Of a stretch of 64,000 nt of DNA, positions 25,898 to 34,880 are shown piece after piece. The position numbers were made by a program, and so were the translations under genes. The notes under the pieces were generated by a model. That model saw only the letters and a list, made by a program, of their open reading frames with translations. It did not search any database and was not told the DNA's origin. The DNA lies in contig PLRS01000154.1 in the NCBI GenBank assembly GCA_003164035.1, positions 1 to 64,000 on the forward strand, in the 5' to 3' direction. Positions within the stretch are counted from its first letter, which is position 1. Every line of letters begins with the position of its first letter. Source of the stretch: Bryobacterales bacterium (lineage in GTDB: Bacteria > Acidobacteriota > Terriglobia > Bryobacterales > Bryobacteraceae).

Positions 25898-26953
25898 CTA
25901 AGCCATGACTGCCGCCGTCAACGGTAAGTCGGATGTCCTCGGCTTCGGGACGCTATTGATCGTCTTTAGAATGCGTGAGACGATCTGGTAGGGATCGCCT
26001 TCGGAGTTCGGGCGGCGATCTTCCAGATAGCCCCTGTAACCGTTCTTGATGAAGTGAATCGGCATTCGGATCGAAGCACCGCGATCGGATAGACCATAGC
26101 TGAACTTATCGATGGCCTGCGTTTCGTGCAAGCCCGTCAAACGCAGATGGTTATCCGGGCCGTACACGGCGATATGTTCGGCGACGTTATCGGCGAATGC
26201 CTTCATGAGGGCTTCAAAGTAATCCTTGCCGCCCACTTCGCGGAGGTATTTCGTCGAGAAGTTGCAGTGCATGCCCGATCCATTCCAGTCGCCCTTAATG
26301 GGTTTGCAGTGTAACTGGACGTCCACTTCGTATTTCTCACACAGACGCATCAGAAGGTAGCGGGCAATCCAGGTGTCATCGGCGGCCTTGGCGGAGCCTT
26401 TGGCGAAGATCTGGAATTCCCACTGGCCTTTCGCGACTTCAGCGTTGATGCCTTCGTGATTGATGCCGGCGGCAAGACAGAGCTCCCAGTGTTCATCCAC
26501 GATGCGGCGGGCCAGGCTCCCCATGTTTCTGTAGCCAACACCGCAGTAATATGGTCCCTGGGGCGTAGTAGGGTGACCGTCTTTCGGAAAGCCGAGAGGG
26601 CGCCCGTCGTGGTAAAGAAAGTACTCCTGCTCCAGACCAACCCAGAAGTGCGGGTCATCCTCGATCGTAGCGCGCGCGTTGGTGGAATGCGGCGTGCCAT
26701 CGGCGTGCATGACTTCGCTTAGAACGATATACGCGTCCTTGCGGGCTCCATCGGGATACAAAGCCACGGGCTTTAGCACGCAGTCGGAGCTCTTGCCCTC
26801 GGCCTGCATGGTGGAACTGCCATCAAAACCCCAATTGGGTATATCGGCCAGGGTGGGTGGATGCTCAAAAGCTTTTAATAGGCTCTTGCCTCGCAAATCG
26901 GGAACGGGCTTCTTGCCGTCGAGCCAGATGTATTCAAGCTTGTATTTGGTCAT
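25898..26953 (-). CDS. glnII: Type II (eukaryotic-like) glutamine synthetase
   Basis: A 351-residue GSII, the short octa/decameric form known from rhizobia, streptomycetes and eukaryotes; it makes glutamine from glutamate, ammonia and ATP. Signature blocks: YIWLDGKKPVPDLRGKS, WGFDGSSTMQAEGKSSDCVL, GLEQEYFLYHDGRPLGFP, AGINHEGINAEVAKGQWEFQ, GDWNGSGMHCNFST and RGASIRMP. Residues DGSST and SSDCVLKP are typical of GSII rather than GlnA type I. It lacks the adenylylation-site region of GSI. The 213-bp upstream region carries a possible promoter and a perfect dyad. Confidence 0.95.
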   Translation of the reverse strand: MTKYKLEYIWLDGKKPVPDLRGKSLLKAFEHPPTLADIPNWGFDGSSTMQAEGKSSDCVLKPVALYPDGARKDAYIVLSEVMHADGTPHSTNARATIEDDPHFWVGLEQEYFLYHDGRPLGFPKDGHPTTPQGPYYCGVGYRNMGSLARRIVDEHWELCLAAGINHEGINAEVAKGQWEFQIFAKGSAKAADDTWIARYLLMRLCEKYEVDVQLHCKPIKGDWNGSGMHCNFSTKYLREVGGKDYFEALMKAFADNVAEHIAVYGPDNHLRLTGLHETQAIDKFSYGLSDRGASIRMPIHFIKNGYRGYLEDRRPNSEGDPYQIVSRILKTINSVPKPRTSDLPLTAAVMA

Positions 26954-26989
26954 AGTTTCTCGCGGGAACGGTGGATTGCGGAATCTTCG

Positions 26990-27005
26990 CCAACTCCTGA
27001 GTTGG
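26990..27005. promoter_or_regulatory. Perfect inverted repeat 5' of glnII
   Basis: CCAACTC-CT-GAGTTGG, a 7-bp perfect dyad about 36 bases before the glnII ATG. It could be an operator or a leader hairpin controlling glutamine synthetase; no regulator is identified. Confidence 0.35.
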
Positions 27006-27070
27006 AATAGGTGAAGCGGGCTCCCGCGGACCGGGCAGGGGCGGACGGGTTTGCTTTCCTGTAATATCAG

Positions 27071-27100
27071 AGTCTAGCCGCACCCCACCCTGGGGTCCAA
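27071..27100 (-). promoter_or_regulatory. Candidate glnII promoter
   Basis: On the minus strand TTGGAC (27100-27095) and TAGACT (27076-27071) are 18 bp apart and lead toward glnII. The match to consensus is moderate. Confidence 0.35.
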
Positions 27101-27166
27101 TCAAATCTTTTGATCGACTCACAAACATTCCTGGATGGCGAGTAGCGGCGGACCGTCCCGCTAAGC

Positions 27167-29650
27167 TTATTCCTCCCGCAGCGCCGAATTCGGATCGAGG
27201 CCGGCTGCCCGGCGTGCGGGGATCCAACTCGCTACCGCGGCAATCGCCAGGAACAGCGCCGCCATTGCCACATAGGTCAGCGGATCGCCGGGCTTGGTGC
27301 CCACCAGCATGCTCTTGATAAGGCGCGTCAGGAACACGGCGAACACGCAGCCGACGGCCACACCCGCCAGGCTCAGGCGCATTCCCTGCCCCACCACCAG
27401 GCGGAAGATTCGGGCCGGCGCGGCGCCCAGGGCCACGCGCACGCCGATTTCCGCGGTACGCTGCCGCACCACTGTAGCCAGTACGCCGTAGAGGCCCACC
27501 CCGGCCAGCATCGCCGCCAGCGTTGCGAAAACGCCGATCAGCAGCAGCGAAAAACGCGTCTGCGATTGGGCCTTCTCCACCAGTTGCTCCATCGGTTGGA
27601 CTTCGCTCAGCAGGAGTTTCCGGTCGATAGTGGCGATGGCCGCACGCGCGGGAGCGGCGACGGAAAGCGGGTCGCCAGCAGTGCGTAACACCCAGCGGAA
27701 TGCGAGGCCGCGGCCCACAAAGCCGTCGGTGAAATAGACCTGCTCGCGCCCCGGCTCGGCCAGCGAGTTGCCGCGGATGTGACGCGCCACGCCCACGATT
27801 CGCACCCACTCCGGCTCCGGCGTGCGAACGCGAATCAGGATGCGTTTATCGATGGGGCGTTCCGCGCCGAAGGCTCTGCGTGCCAGGAATTCGTCCACCA
27901 CCACCACGTTCTGGTCGGGCGCGTTGTCGGCCTCGGTGAAGGCGCGGCCTTCCAGTATGGGGGTGCGGACGGTTTGGAAATAGCCGGGCAGCACGACCAG
28001 GCTATCCACCGCCTGAAACTTGCTGGGGTCGGCCAGCGCCGGCTCCAGGCCCCAGCGGATGGGATAGAAGTCGCCGCCCAAAGCCAGGGGGTTGGTCGCG
28101 GCCACCGCCGTCACCCCCGGCAAAGCGCTCAACCGTTCCGAGATTTGCCGGACAAGCGCGGCGCGCTGCTCCGGCTTGGGACGCCCCTGACCGTCGCCGA
28201 GCAGGCTGAAGGTGAGCAAACCATGCGGGTCGAAGCCGGGATCGATGCGGGTCAGCGCCAGGAAGCTGCGGAACATCAGCCCGGAGCCGATCAACAGCAC
28301 GAAGCACAGCGCCACTTCGGCCACCACCACCACGTCACGCAGCAGCCGGCCGCCGCCCAGGGCCGAAGTTCGCCCGCTCGAGCGCAGCACCTGCGCGATG
28401 TCGGGACGCGAAGCGCGCAGCGCCGGGACGATGCCGAACAGTGCCGCCGCGGCCAGCCCGGCCAGGGCCGAAAATATCGTCACGGCGGGGTCGATGCGAA
28501 TGCTGTCCAGCCGCGGCAGGTTGGCCGGCCCGATGGCTGCCAGCTCGCGTAACCCGATCCACGCCAAGCCCACGCCGAGCACGGTTCCCGCCATGGCCAC
28601 CAGCAGGGCTTCCGCCAGAATCTGCCGCACCAGCCGCCAGCGGTTACCGCCCAGCGCCGTGCGCACGGCCAGTTCGCGCTCCCGAAGCGAAGCCCGCACC
28701 AGCATCAGGTTGGCGACGTTGGCGCAGGCGATCAGCAGCAGAAAGATCACCGCGCCCATCAGCGCCAGAATGGCCGGCCGCGAACGCTCCACCAGGTACT
28801 TTTGCATGGGCTCGACGCGGAGGTGATACCCGGCGGTTCGCTCGATCACGAAATCGCGCCTGGCCGCGTCGGCCACATGCGACACCTCAGCTTGGGCGCG
28901 TTCCAGGGTCACCCCATCGCGCAGCCTGCCGATGGGCTGCAGCCAGAAGGAATTGCGCGTCTTGGGATCGTAGCGCAACCGCGCCGCAATCCAGAAATCG
29001 GGCTTGGCCGTGGCGTTGAACTGCGGCGGCAAAAGCAGCTCGAAGCCGGGCTGCAACACGCCAATCACCACGCTGCCCTGAAAGGGATTCCGCAATGGGC
29101 GGTTCAGGACGTCGCGGCGTCCGCCGAATCGCCGTTGCCAGAACTCGTAACTCAAAATCACCATTTGGGGCACGGCGGGTGCGGCGGCCGGCTGGCCCGC
29201 CTCGGGCTGCTGCGCGGAGGGCTGGCCGTCGGCGTCGTTAAAAGCGCGCCCCGCCGCCATGCGCGCGCCCAACAGGTGGAAAAAGTTGGGCGTCACGGCG
29301 CCAAAATGAATCTGCTCGCTGGTGCCGTCGTCCCGTTCCAGCACCCCGCGATCGGTGTACACCGCCGTCAGATCCTCAAACGCGCCGCGCGTGCCGTTGC
29401 GGAGATCCATGAAATCCGGCGTCGACATGGGGATATCTCGCACGTTGCGCTGGCGCATGTCTTCGCACGCCAGCACCAGCCGTTCCGGATTCCGGTACGG
29501 CAATGGCTGCAGCAACACCGCGTGGGTGACGCTGAAAATCGCCGCCGCGGCGCCGATCCCCAGCGCGATCGTCACAACCGCGGTAATCAGAAATAATGGG
29601 CTCTTGCGCAGAGTGCGCGCCGCATAAGCCAGTTCCGCGAAAGTCGCCAT
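27167..29650 (-). CDS. Orphan MacB/FtsX-type ABC permease (ADOP family)
   Basis: An 827-residue permease with two copies of the MacB periplasmic core plus FtsX unit. An N-terminal helix (LFLITAVVTIALGIGAAAAIF) is followed by a periplasmic domain, then LMGAVIFLLLIACANVANLMLVRASLRERE near residue 290 and further helices to about 440. The second half ends with IGVFATLAAMLAGVGLYGVL, VRQRTAEIGVRVALGAAPARI and the terminal helix before ARRAAGLDPNSALREE. Acidobacteria carry many such duplicated permeases without an adjacent ATPase, and none is seen here. The usual N-terminal PadR-like extension is absent. The transported substrate is unknown. GGGGAG precedes the ATG. Confidence 0.88.
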   Translation of the reverse strand: MATFAELAYAARTLRKSPLFLITAVVTIALGIGAAAAIFSVTHAVLLQPLPYRNPERLVLACEDMRQRNVRDIPMSTPDFMDLRNGTRGAFEDLTAVYTDRGVLERDDGTSEQIHFGAVTPNFFHLLGARMAAGRAFNDADGQPSAQQPEAGQPAAAPAVPQMVILSYEFWQRRFGGRRDVLNRPLRNPFQGSVVIGVLQPGFELLLPPQFNATAKPDFWIAARLRYDPKTRNSFWLQPIGRLRDGVTLERAQAEVSHVADAARRDFVIERTAGYHLRVEPMQKYLVERSRPAILALMGAVIFLLLIACANVANLMLVRASLRERELAVRTALGGNRWRLVRQILAEALLVAMAGTVLGVGLAWIGLRELAAIGPANLPRLDSIRIDPAVTIFSALAGLAAAALFGIVPALRASRPDIAQVLRSSGRTSALGGGRLLRDVVVVAEVALCFVLLIGSGLMFRSFLALTRIDPGFDPHGLLTFSLLGDGQGRPKPEQRAALVRQISERLSALPGVTAVAATNPLALGGDFYPIRWGLEPALADPSKFQAVDSLVVLPGYFQTVRTPILEGRAFTEADNAPDQNVVVVDEFLARRAFGAERPIDKRILIRVRTPEPEWVRIVGVARHIRGNSLAEPGREQVYFTDGFVGRGLAFRWVLRTAGDPLSVAAPARAAIATIDRKLLLSEVQPMEQLVEKAQSQTRFSLLLIGVFATLAAMLAGVGLYGVLATVVRQRTAEIGVRVALGAAPARIFRLVVGQGMRLSLAGVAVGCVFAVFLTRLIKSMLVGTKPGDPLTYVAMAALFLAIAAVASWIPARRAAGLDPNSALREE

Positions 29651-29670
29651 TGAAGCTCCCCTCTCACCAA

Positions 29671-29699
29671 AGAACCGCTCCTTGACAGTCGCGGCTCGG
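29671..29699. repeat. Family A half-copy (single arm)
   Basis: AGAACCGCTCCTTGACAGTC then GCGGCTCGG: one diverged left arm without a partner, just upstream of the permease start. Confidence 0.65.
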
Positions 29700-29804
29700 A
29701 CTCGAACATAAGGTCCTTCATGGCGCCAGTTCCGTCGGGTCCGATGTTATTGTAGACGGACCTTCCCAGACAATCGTTAGCTCCGTCTACTCATGGCGCA
29801 GCGC

Positions 29805-30962
29805 CTACCGCCGAAGCCGCACCACCGTTTCCAGGTGATACGTCTGAGGAAACAAATCCACCAGAGTCATGCGCTCGATGGCATAGCCGCCCGCCGTCAG
29901 CCCCGCCAGATCCCGAGCTAAAGTAGACGGATCGCAAGAGACAATGGTTAGCCTCGGTGGCGTAAGTTTGACAAGGCGATCGACCACTATCTTCCCCAGG
30001 CCGGCGCAAGGAGGGTCCAGCAGCACGAAATCGGGCGCGGTTTCGAGACTGGCCAGGTAGGATTCCACGCTGGCCTGCTCGGCCGTCACATTCGAGATTC
30101 CGGCGCGCTCGGCGTTAAACTGCAAGTCGCGCACCGCCGCGCCGCCGGTCTCTACCGCGACCACGCGTTCGAACCGCCGAGCCAGCGGCAGCGTGAACAA
30201 GCCCACTCCGGCATATAGATCGAGCGCCGCCGAGCCCGCGCCGTCGCCCAGCGCGGTTTCGATCAGCTCGTCGACCAGAAACCGGTTTACCTGAAAAAAC
30301 GAATTGCGGCTCACCCGAAAGCGGCCCTGATAATCCAGCGCGCCATCCGCCAGGCCCGGAATGCGCTCGCCGCACCATTCGAAGAACCGGCGGGAGATGG
30401 GCCGCGCGGCTTCGAGCACGTTCAACTGCACGCGCTCTTCGTCGGTGAACACTTCGAGGGTCTGGAGGAAGTTCGGCCAGCGGCGGTCGCGAGCCATCTC
30501 GGCGAATGTGGCGACGATCTGGTTCAGCCTGGGCGATGCCACCGGGCACCGTTCGATGGCACAGAGCCGGTGCGAGCGCGCCTCCCTGTAGCCCAGCGTG
30601 CCGCCATCCGCGTGCAACTGGACGCGGTTGCGGTAGCCGAACGGCTCGCCCGTCAGCAGGCCGATCTCATTCGGCGGAGCCATCTTGCCCACCCGCTCGA
30701 TCACTTCGGCGAGGATTGCGCGCTTGGCCGCGAGCTGCGCGGGGTACGGCAAGTGCTGGTAATGGCAACCGCCGCAGCGGCCGAAATACGGGCATTCCGC
30801 CGCCACGCGTTCCGCCGCCGGCTGGAGGATTTCGACGGTGCGCCCCTCCAGAAGCCCGCGCCGCTCCCGTTGCACCTCGACGCGCACGCGCTCGCCCGCC
30901 GCTACGTAAGGTGCCAGCACCACCCGGCCGTCCAGCCGCCCCAGCCCATCGCCGCCATACAC
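29805..30962 (-). CDS. 23S rRNA (uracil-5-)-methyltransferase, RlmD/RumA-like
   Basis: A class I SAM-dependent RNA m5U methyltransferase of about 385 residues. A TRAM-like N-terminus (GGDGLGRLDGRVVLAPYVAAGE) is followed by the Fe-S cysteines CPYFGRCGGCHYQ and a further Cys in CAIERCPVA. SAM motif I is ALDLYAGVGLFTLPLA; the catalytic Cys region is LTIVSCDPSTLARDL. The GTG at 30962 is the first conventional start, yet the TRAM strand appears to begin about ten codons earlier (ENQIEVSIEKLVYGG) where only CTG and AUC-type codons occur; the true start may be non-canonical. Confidence 0.85.
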   Translation of the reverse strand: MYGGDGLGRLDGRVVLAPYVAAGERVRVEVQRERRGLLEGRTVEILQPAAERVAAECPYFGRCGGCHYQHLPYPAQLAAKRAILAEVIERVGKMAPPNEIGLLTGEPFGYRNRVQLHADGGTLGYREARSHRLCAIERCPVASPRLNQIVATFAEMARDRRWPNFLQTLEVFTDEERVQLNVLEAARPISRRFFEWCGERIPGLADGALDYQGRFRVSRNSFFQVNRFLVDELIETALGDGAGSAALDLYAGVGLFTLPLARRFERVVAVETGGAAVRDLQFNAERAGISNVTAEQASVESYLASLETAPDFVLLDPPCAGLGKIVVDRLVKLTPPRLTIVSCDPSTLARDLAGLTAGGYAIERMTLVDLFPQTYHLETVVRLRR

Positions 30963-31126
30963 CAGCTTCTCGATCGAAACTTCGATTTGGTTTTCGATTG
31001 CGTTCCGCCCCTAACCATCAGATCACGAATCGCGCCGCCAGCGCTCTCGGGTTAGGGTGGCTTATGGCCTATGCTAAATCTGAGGGAGTGCGCCGGCCAC
31101 GAAACCGCACCAGCCCCCGATCCGAT

Positions 31127-33904
31127 ATGGGTTCATTTGGCGGTCGCTTGAAAAGGGGGATGGGATTATTCGGCCTGGTGCTGGCTGCGGCCGCTGGGGT
31201 GCTTCGGGCGCAGGAGCCGAGCGGCGAAATCCGGCTCGAGGTGAGAGACCCTTCGGGGGCCGCGGTGGAAGCCTCGGGGCGGCTGCGGAACCTGGCCGGC
31301 GGAGCGGCACGGACCTTTCAGACCGACAAGCAGGGCACGTACAAATCCCCCGCCCTAGCTTATGGCCGCTACCGCCTGGAGATTTCGAAAGGCGGATTCG
31401 CCACCCTGGTGGCGAGGATCGATGTGCGGTCTCCCATTCCCGTTTCGAGGACCGTAACGATGGCGTTGGCGCACGCCGAAAGCAGACTCGATGTGGTCGG
31501 GACTACTCCCCTGGCCGGAACCGATCTCGCTTCCGGCCAGATTGCCGCCCCCGTCCAAACCGCCGTGGCGGCCGATGTGGAATTGAGCGGCGCGCTCGAT
31601 CTGGCGGATTTCATGAACCGCCGCCTGAATGGCGTGTATCTCAGCGAAATGCAGGGGAACCCGTTCCAGCCGGATGTAAATTTCCGCGGCTACACGGCTT
31701 CTCCACTGCTCGGAACGCCCGAGGGGATTTCAGTCTACCTGGACGGCGTACGGCAGAATCAGCCGTTTGGCGACGTCGTAAGCTGGGATTTGATCCCCAG
31801 GAACGCAATCTCAGAGATCGCGCTGGTACCGGGATCGGACCCTCTGTTCGGGCTGAACACCCTGGGAGGCGCGCTTACGGTCCAGACCAAAGACGGCGCC
31901 GCCAATCCCGGGCTGGACGGGACCCTGACCTACGGCAGCAGCGGCCGAAAAGCGGTTCAGGCCGAGTACGGTGGGGGCAAAGCGACGGGCTTCAACTGGT
32001 TTCTTGCCGGTAACGTCTTTCACGAATCCGGATGGCGCTTCGATTCGCCCTCGGACGTCCGCCAGGCGTTCGCCCGCCTCGGCTGGCGCAGGGGCAGGAC
32101 AGACCTCGCGCTCACCATGTCTTATGCCTATAACACCCTGATCGGCAATGGACTGCAGGACTATCGCCTGCTCGAAAGTAACTACGCGAGCGTCTATTCG
32201 ATCCCAGACAGCACCGCCGACCGCTCCCCATCCTTCAATTTCATCGCACGGCACAGTTTCAGCGATGCGCTCGCGTTTTCCGGTAACGCCTGGTACCGGA
32301 ACATCCGCACCGAAACCATCGACGCCAATTTCAACACGGACGCGCTCACTCAATCGATCTATCAGCCGACTGCGGAACAACAGGCACTCCTGAGTGCCGC
32401 GGGTTATAGCGGTGTCCCGGCGAGCGGCGCCAACATCGCGACCACACCCTTTCCGAAATGGAGCTGCATCGCCGAAGCGCTGCAGTTGGGCGACCCGGAC
32501 CAGACCTGCGATGGCGTCGACATCTACTCTAAGGAAGTGCAGAACGAGTATGGGTTTTCCGGGCAATTGACGTGGGTCTCCGCGCCTAAGATCGGGCGCA
32601 ACCATTTCGCGGCCGGAGCGGCTTTGGACCGGGGCAGCATCGACTATACCCAGAACACGGGCTACGCTTATGTCAATCCCAATTACACCCTTACCAGCGT
32701 TCCGGCATGGCAGGACGGATCGACCAGCGCGAATGGCGCTCCGGTCGACTCACGCGTCGACTTACATGGCATAACTCCCAACTGGAGCCTGTATCTTACC
32801 GACACGCTCACGATTGCGAAAAACTTGAATGTCACTGCCTCGGGACGCTATAACCGGTTTACCGTCGATAATACCGACAGGATCAACCCTATTGCCGGAC
32901 CGGGCTCGCTCGACGGCGACTATGTGTTTCAACGGTTCAACCCCGCCATTGCGATTACCTGGAGCCCGGTCTCCACGGTAAATGCCTACGCGAGATACTC
33001 CCAGGGCAGCCGCGCCCCGACGGCCATTGAGCTTGGGTGCGCCGATCCGAATGACCCCTGCAGCCTGCCCAATGCGCTCGCCAGCGATCCGCCGCTCCAG
33101 CAGGTAGTCACCGTCACTTGGGAAGCCGGACTGCGCGGGAAGCCGGAAGTCTCCTTCCTGCGCAGTCTGAACTGGAATGCCGGTGCCTTCCGGGCGGAAA
33201 ACCGCAACGATATCCTTTTTGTCTCGTCTGAAGTGTTAGGCACCGGCTATTTCCAGAACTTCGCCAAAACGCGCCGGGAGGGCTTCGATGCCGATCTCGA
33301 TGGCCGCGTCGGTCGCCTCACCTGGGGGCTCGATTACACTTATCTGGTAGCCACCTATCAAAGCACCGAAACGCTGGATGGCTCGGCCAATAACACCAAC
33401 AACCTCGCACTGGAGGGATATCCGGGACTCGGCGGCGTCATCACCGTCCAGCCCGGGGATCGAATGCCGCTCATTCCGAAGCAAACCGGCAAGGCTTATG
33501 CGAGCTTCGGGGTTACTTCGAAACTCGCACTCAATCTCGACGAGGTAGCCGTGTCCAGCTCCTACGCGCGCGGCAACGAGAACAATGCCTACAAGGCCGA
33601 TGGCATCTACTATCTCGGACCCGGAGTCTCACCCGGCTATGGGGTCACCAACTTTCTGGCTCATTACGACCTGACCAGGCATTTCCAATTGAGTGTCCAG
33701 GTCGACAATTTGTTCAACCTGCATTACTACACAGCCGCGCAACTCGCCAATACGGCGCTGACCAGCCAGGGTGCAATCCAGGCGCAGCCCTACCCGGCCT
33801 ACACCACCGGCTCCTACGCCGGAAGTTACCCGGCCCAGAGCGCGACTTTCTTCGCTCCCGGCGCCCCAAGGAGGGCCTGGGTGGAACTGCGGCTCAGGTT
33901 TTAG
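31127..33904 (+). CDS. TonB-dependent receptor with carboxypeptidase-like regulatory domain
   Basis: A 925-residue outer-membrane receptor. A signal peptide (RLKRGMGLFGLVLAAAAGVLRAQ) leads into a CarboxypepD_reg-like domain (GEIRLEVRDPSGAAVEASGR, GTYKSPALAYGRYRLEISK), then the plug (DLADFMNRRLNGVYLSEMQG, ISVYLDGVRQNQPFGD, GSDPLFGLNTLGGALTVQTK) and a 22-strand type barrel ending RAWVELRLRF with terminal Phe. Conserved RAPTAIELGC lies in the barrel. Its ligand is unknown; no TonB box or transport partner is identifiable nearby. The start could also be ATG 31160 (preceded by GGGGG) or 31064; the long upstream open frame is antisense to the methyltransferase and is not credited. Confidence 0.88.
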   Translation: MGSFGGRLKRGMGLFGLVLAAAAGVLRAQEPSGEIRLEVRDPSGAAVEASGRLRNLAGGAARTFQTDKQGTYKSPALAYGRYRLEISKGGFATLVARIDVRSPIPVSRTVTMALAHAESRLDVVGTTPLAGTDLASGQIAAPVQTAVAADVELSGALDLADFMNRRLNGVYLSEMQGNPFQPDVNFRGYTASPLLGTPEGISVYLDGVRQNQPFGDVVSWDLIPRNAISEIALVPGSDPLFGLNTLGGALTVQTKDGAANPGLDGTLTYGSSGRKAVQAEYGGGKATGFNWFLAGNVFHESGWRFDSPSDVRQAFARLGWRRGRTDLALTMSYAYNTLIGNGLQDYRLLESNYASVYSIPDSTADRSPSFNFIARHSFSDALAFSGNAWYRNIRTETIDANFNTDALTQSIYQPTAEQQALLSAAGYSGVPASGANIATTPFPKWSCIAEALQLGDPDQTCDGVDIYSKEVQNEYGFSGQLTWVSAPKIGRNHFAAGAALDRGSIDYTQNTGYAYVNPNYTLTSVPAWQDGSTSANGAPVDSRVDLHGITPNWSLYLTDTLTIAKNLNVTASGRYNRFTVDNTDRINPIAGPGSLDGDYVFQRFNPAIAITWSPVSTVNAYARYSQGSRAPTAIELGCADPNDPCSLPNALASDPPLQQVVTVTWEAGLRGKPEVSFLRSLNWNAGAFRAENRNDILFVSSEVLGTGYFQNFAKTRREGFDADLDGRVGRLTWGLDYTYLVATYQSTETLDGSANNTNNLALEGYPGLGGVITVQPGDRMPLIPKQTGKAYASFGVTSKLALNLDEVAVSSSYARGNENNAYKADGIYYLGPGVSPGYGVTNFLAHYDLTRHFQLSVQVDNLFNLHYYTAAQLANTALTSQGAIQAQPYPAYTTGSYAGSYPAQSATFFAPGAPRRAWVELRLRF

Positions 33905-33913
33905 CCCACGGAT

Positions 33914-33940
33914 GTGGCGCACGCACTCTTGCGTGCCGTG
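33914..33940. repeat. Palindromic repeat family E, copy 1
   Basis: GTGGCGCACGCACTCTTGCG then TGCCGTG; the stem GCACGCA/TGCGTGC (33919-33936) is perfect. It lies just after the TonB receptor stop and has a relative after the DUF4175 gene at 51704. Confidence 0.7.
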
Positions 33941-34037
33941 TCGAGGCAATCCCGGATAAGGTCGCCCGGGTGATTGGGATTCTTCATCGGCACGATCCGT
34001 ACTCCTTTCCTCCAGTTTCCCAGTGATAGACTGGGGC

Positions 34038-34313
34038 ATGCAAATTTCCGTCGAGGTCCCCGACGAACTGGTTGCCTCCCTCGCTCCCTCCGGCCAGGAC
34101 CCCTCCCGCGCCGTTCTCGAAGCGGTGGGGCTGGAGGCCTTTCGCCAGCGCCGTATCTCCGCCTACCAGCTTCGCAGGCTTCTCGGCATCCCCTCCCGCT
34201 GGGATCTGGATGCCTTCCTGAAGGAGCGTCGGGTCGAATCGTATACCGCCGAAGATTTTGAGCACGACCTGACCACCCTGGAGGAAATCCGGAAAGCCGA
34301 ACGGCGCGCATGA
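34038..34313 (+). CDS. UPF0175-family antitoxin
   Basis: A 91-residue protein with the UPF0175 pattern: ISVEVPDELVASLAPSG, AVLEAVGLEAFRQRRISAYQ, LRRLLGIPSRWDLDAFLKER. This family pairs with DUF3368 PIN-like toxins and would bind DNA and the toxin. Its stop overlaps the start of the toxin gene by 4 nt. ATG 34038 is preferred; a GTG five codons earlier is possible. Confidence 0.85.
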   Translation: MQISVEVPDELVASLAPSGQDPSRAVLEAVGLEAFRQRRISAYQLRRLLGIPSRWDLDAFLKERRVESYTAEDFEHDLTTLEEIRKAERRA

Positions 34314-34789
34314 TCGTCGTGGCCGATGCAGGTCCCCTCCATTACCTCGTGCTGGTAGGCGCCGTGGACGTGTTGCCAACCCTATACAGTCGCGTGCTCG
34401 TGCCGGAAACGGTCGCCGGGGAACTCCAAGACGCGAACACCCCGCCGGCCGTGCGGGCCTGGATCGCTCAGCCGCCGCACTGGTGTGAGATTCGACCGGA
34501 CCCACCCTCCGACCCGGCCCTTGGCTTCCTCGATGCCGGTGAGCATGCGGCCATCATGCTCGCCCTCTCCGTCAACGCCGACCGTCTCCTGATTGATGAG
34601 CAGGCCGGCCGCGCCGAGGCCGAGCGTCGGCATCTGCTGGTGACCGGTACGCTGGGCGTCCTGGCCGAAGCGCATCGCGCCAGGCTGCTCGATTTTGAGG
34701 TTGCACTCGCGCAACTCCGTCAGACGAATTTCTACGTGTCAGCCGATCTCGTCGCTCGCGTTCGGCGGCGGCTGTCCAGCGGGACGTAG
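34310..34789 (+). CDS. DUF3368 PIN-like toxin
   Basis: A 159-residue PIN-fold nuclease of the DUF3368 group. Acidic residues are visible in IVVADAGPLHYLVLVGAVDV, LDAGEHAAIMLAL (DxGE motif), RLLIDEQAGRAEAERR and TGTLGVLAEAHRARLL (the family's G-T-L-G-V-L block). It is paired with the UPF0175 antitoxin immediately upstream and translationally coupled to it. Such toxins are presumed ribonucleases. Confidence 0.87.
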   Translation: MIVVADAGPLHYLVLVGAVDVLPTLYSRVLVPETVAGELQDANTPPAVRAWIAQPPHWCEIRPDPPSDPALGFLDAGEHAAIMLALSVNADRLLIDEQAGRAEAERRHLLVTGTLGVLAEAHRARLLDFEVALAQLRQTNFYVSADLVARVRRRLSSGT

Positions 34790-34880
34790 GATCATTGAGT
34801 TCGGTCGCTTGCACGGCCGCCTCGGGCAAGTCGAGCCCGGTGAATAGAGCCGCCACCGGCAGAGCGGTCGGCTCCCGCCG

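Noticed and set aside
30506-31126. N-terminal extension of the TonB receptor frame
   Set aside because: Mostly antisense to the methyltransferase gene; a signal peptide begins only at about 31127.
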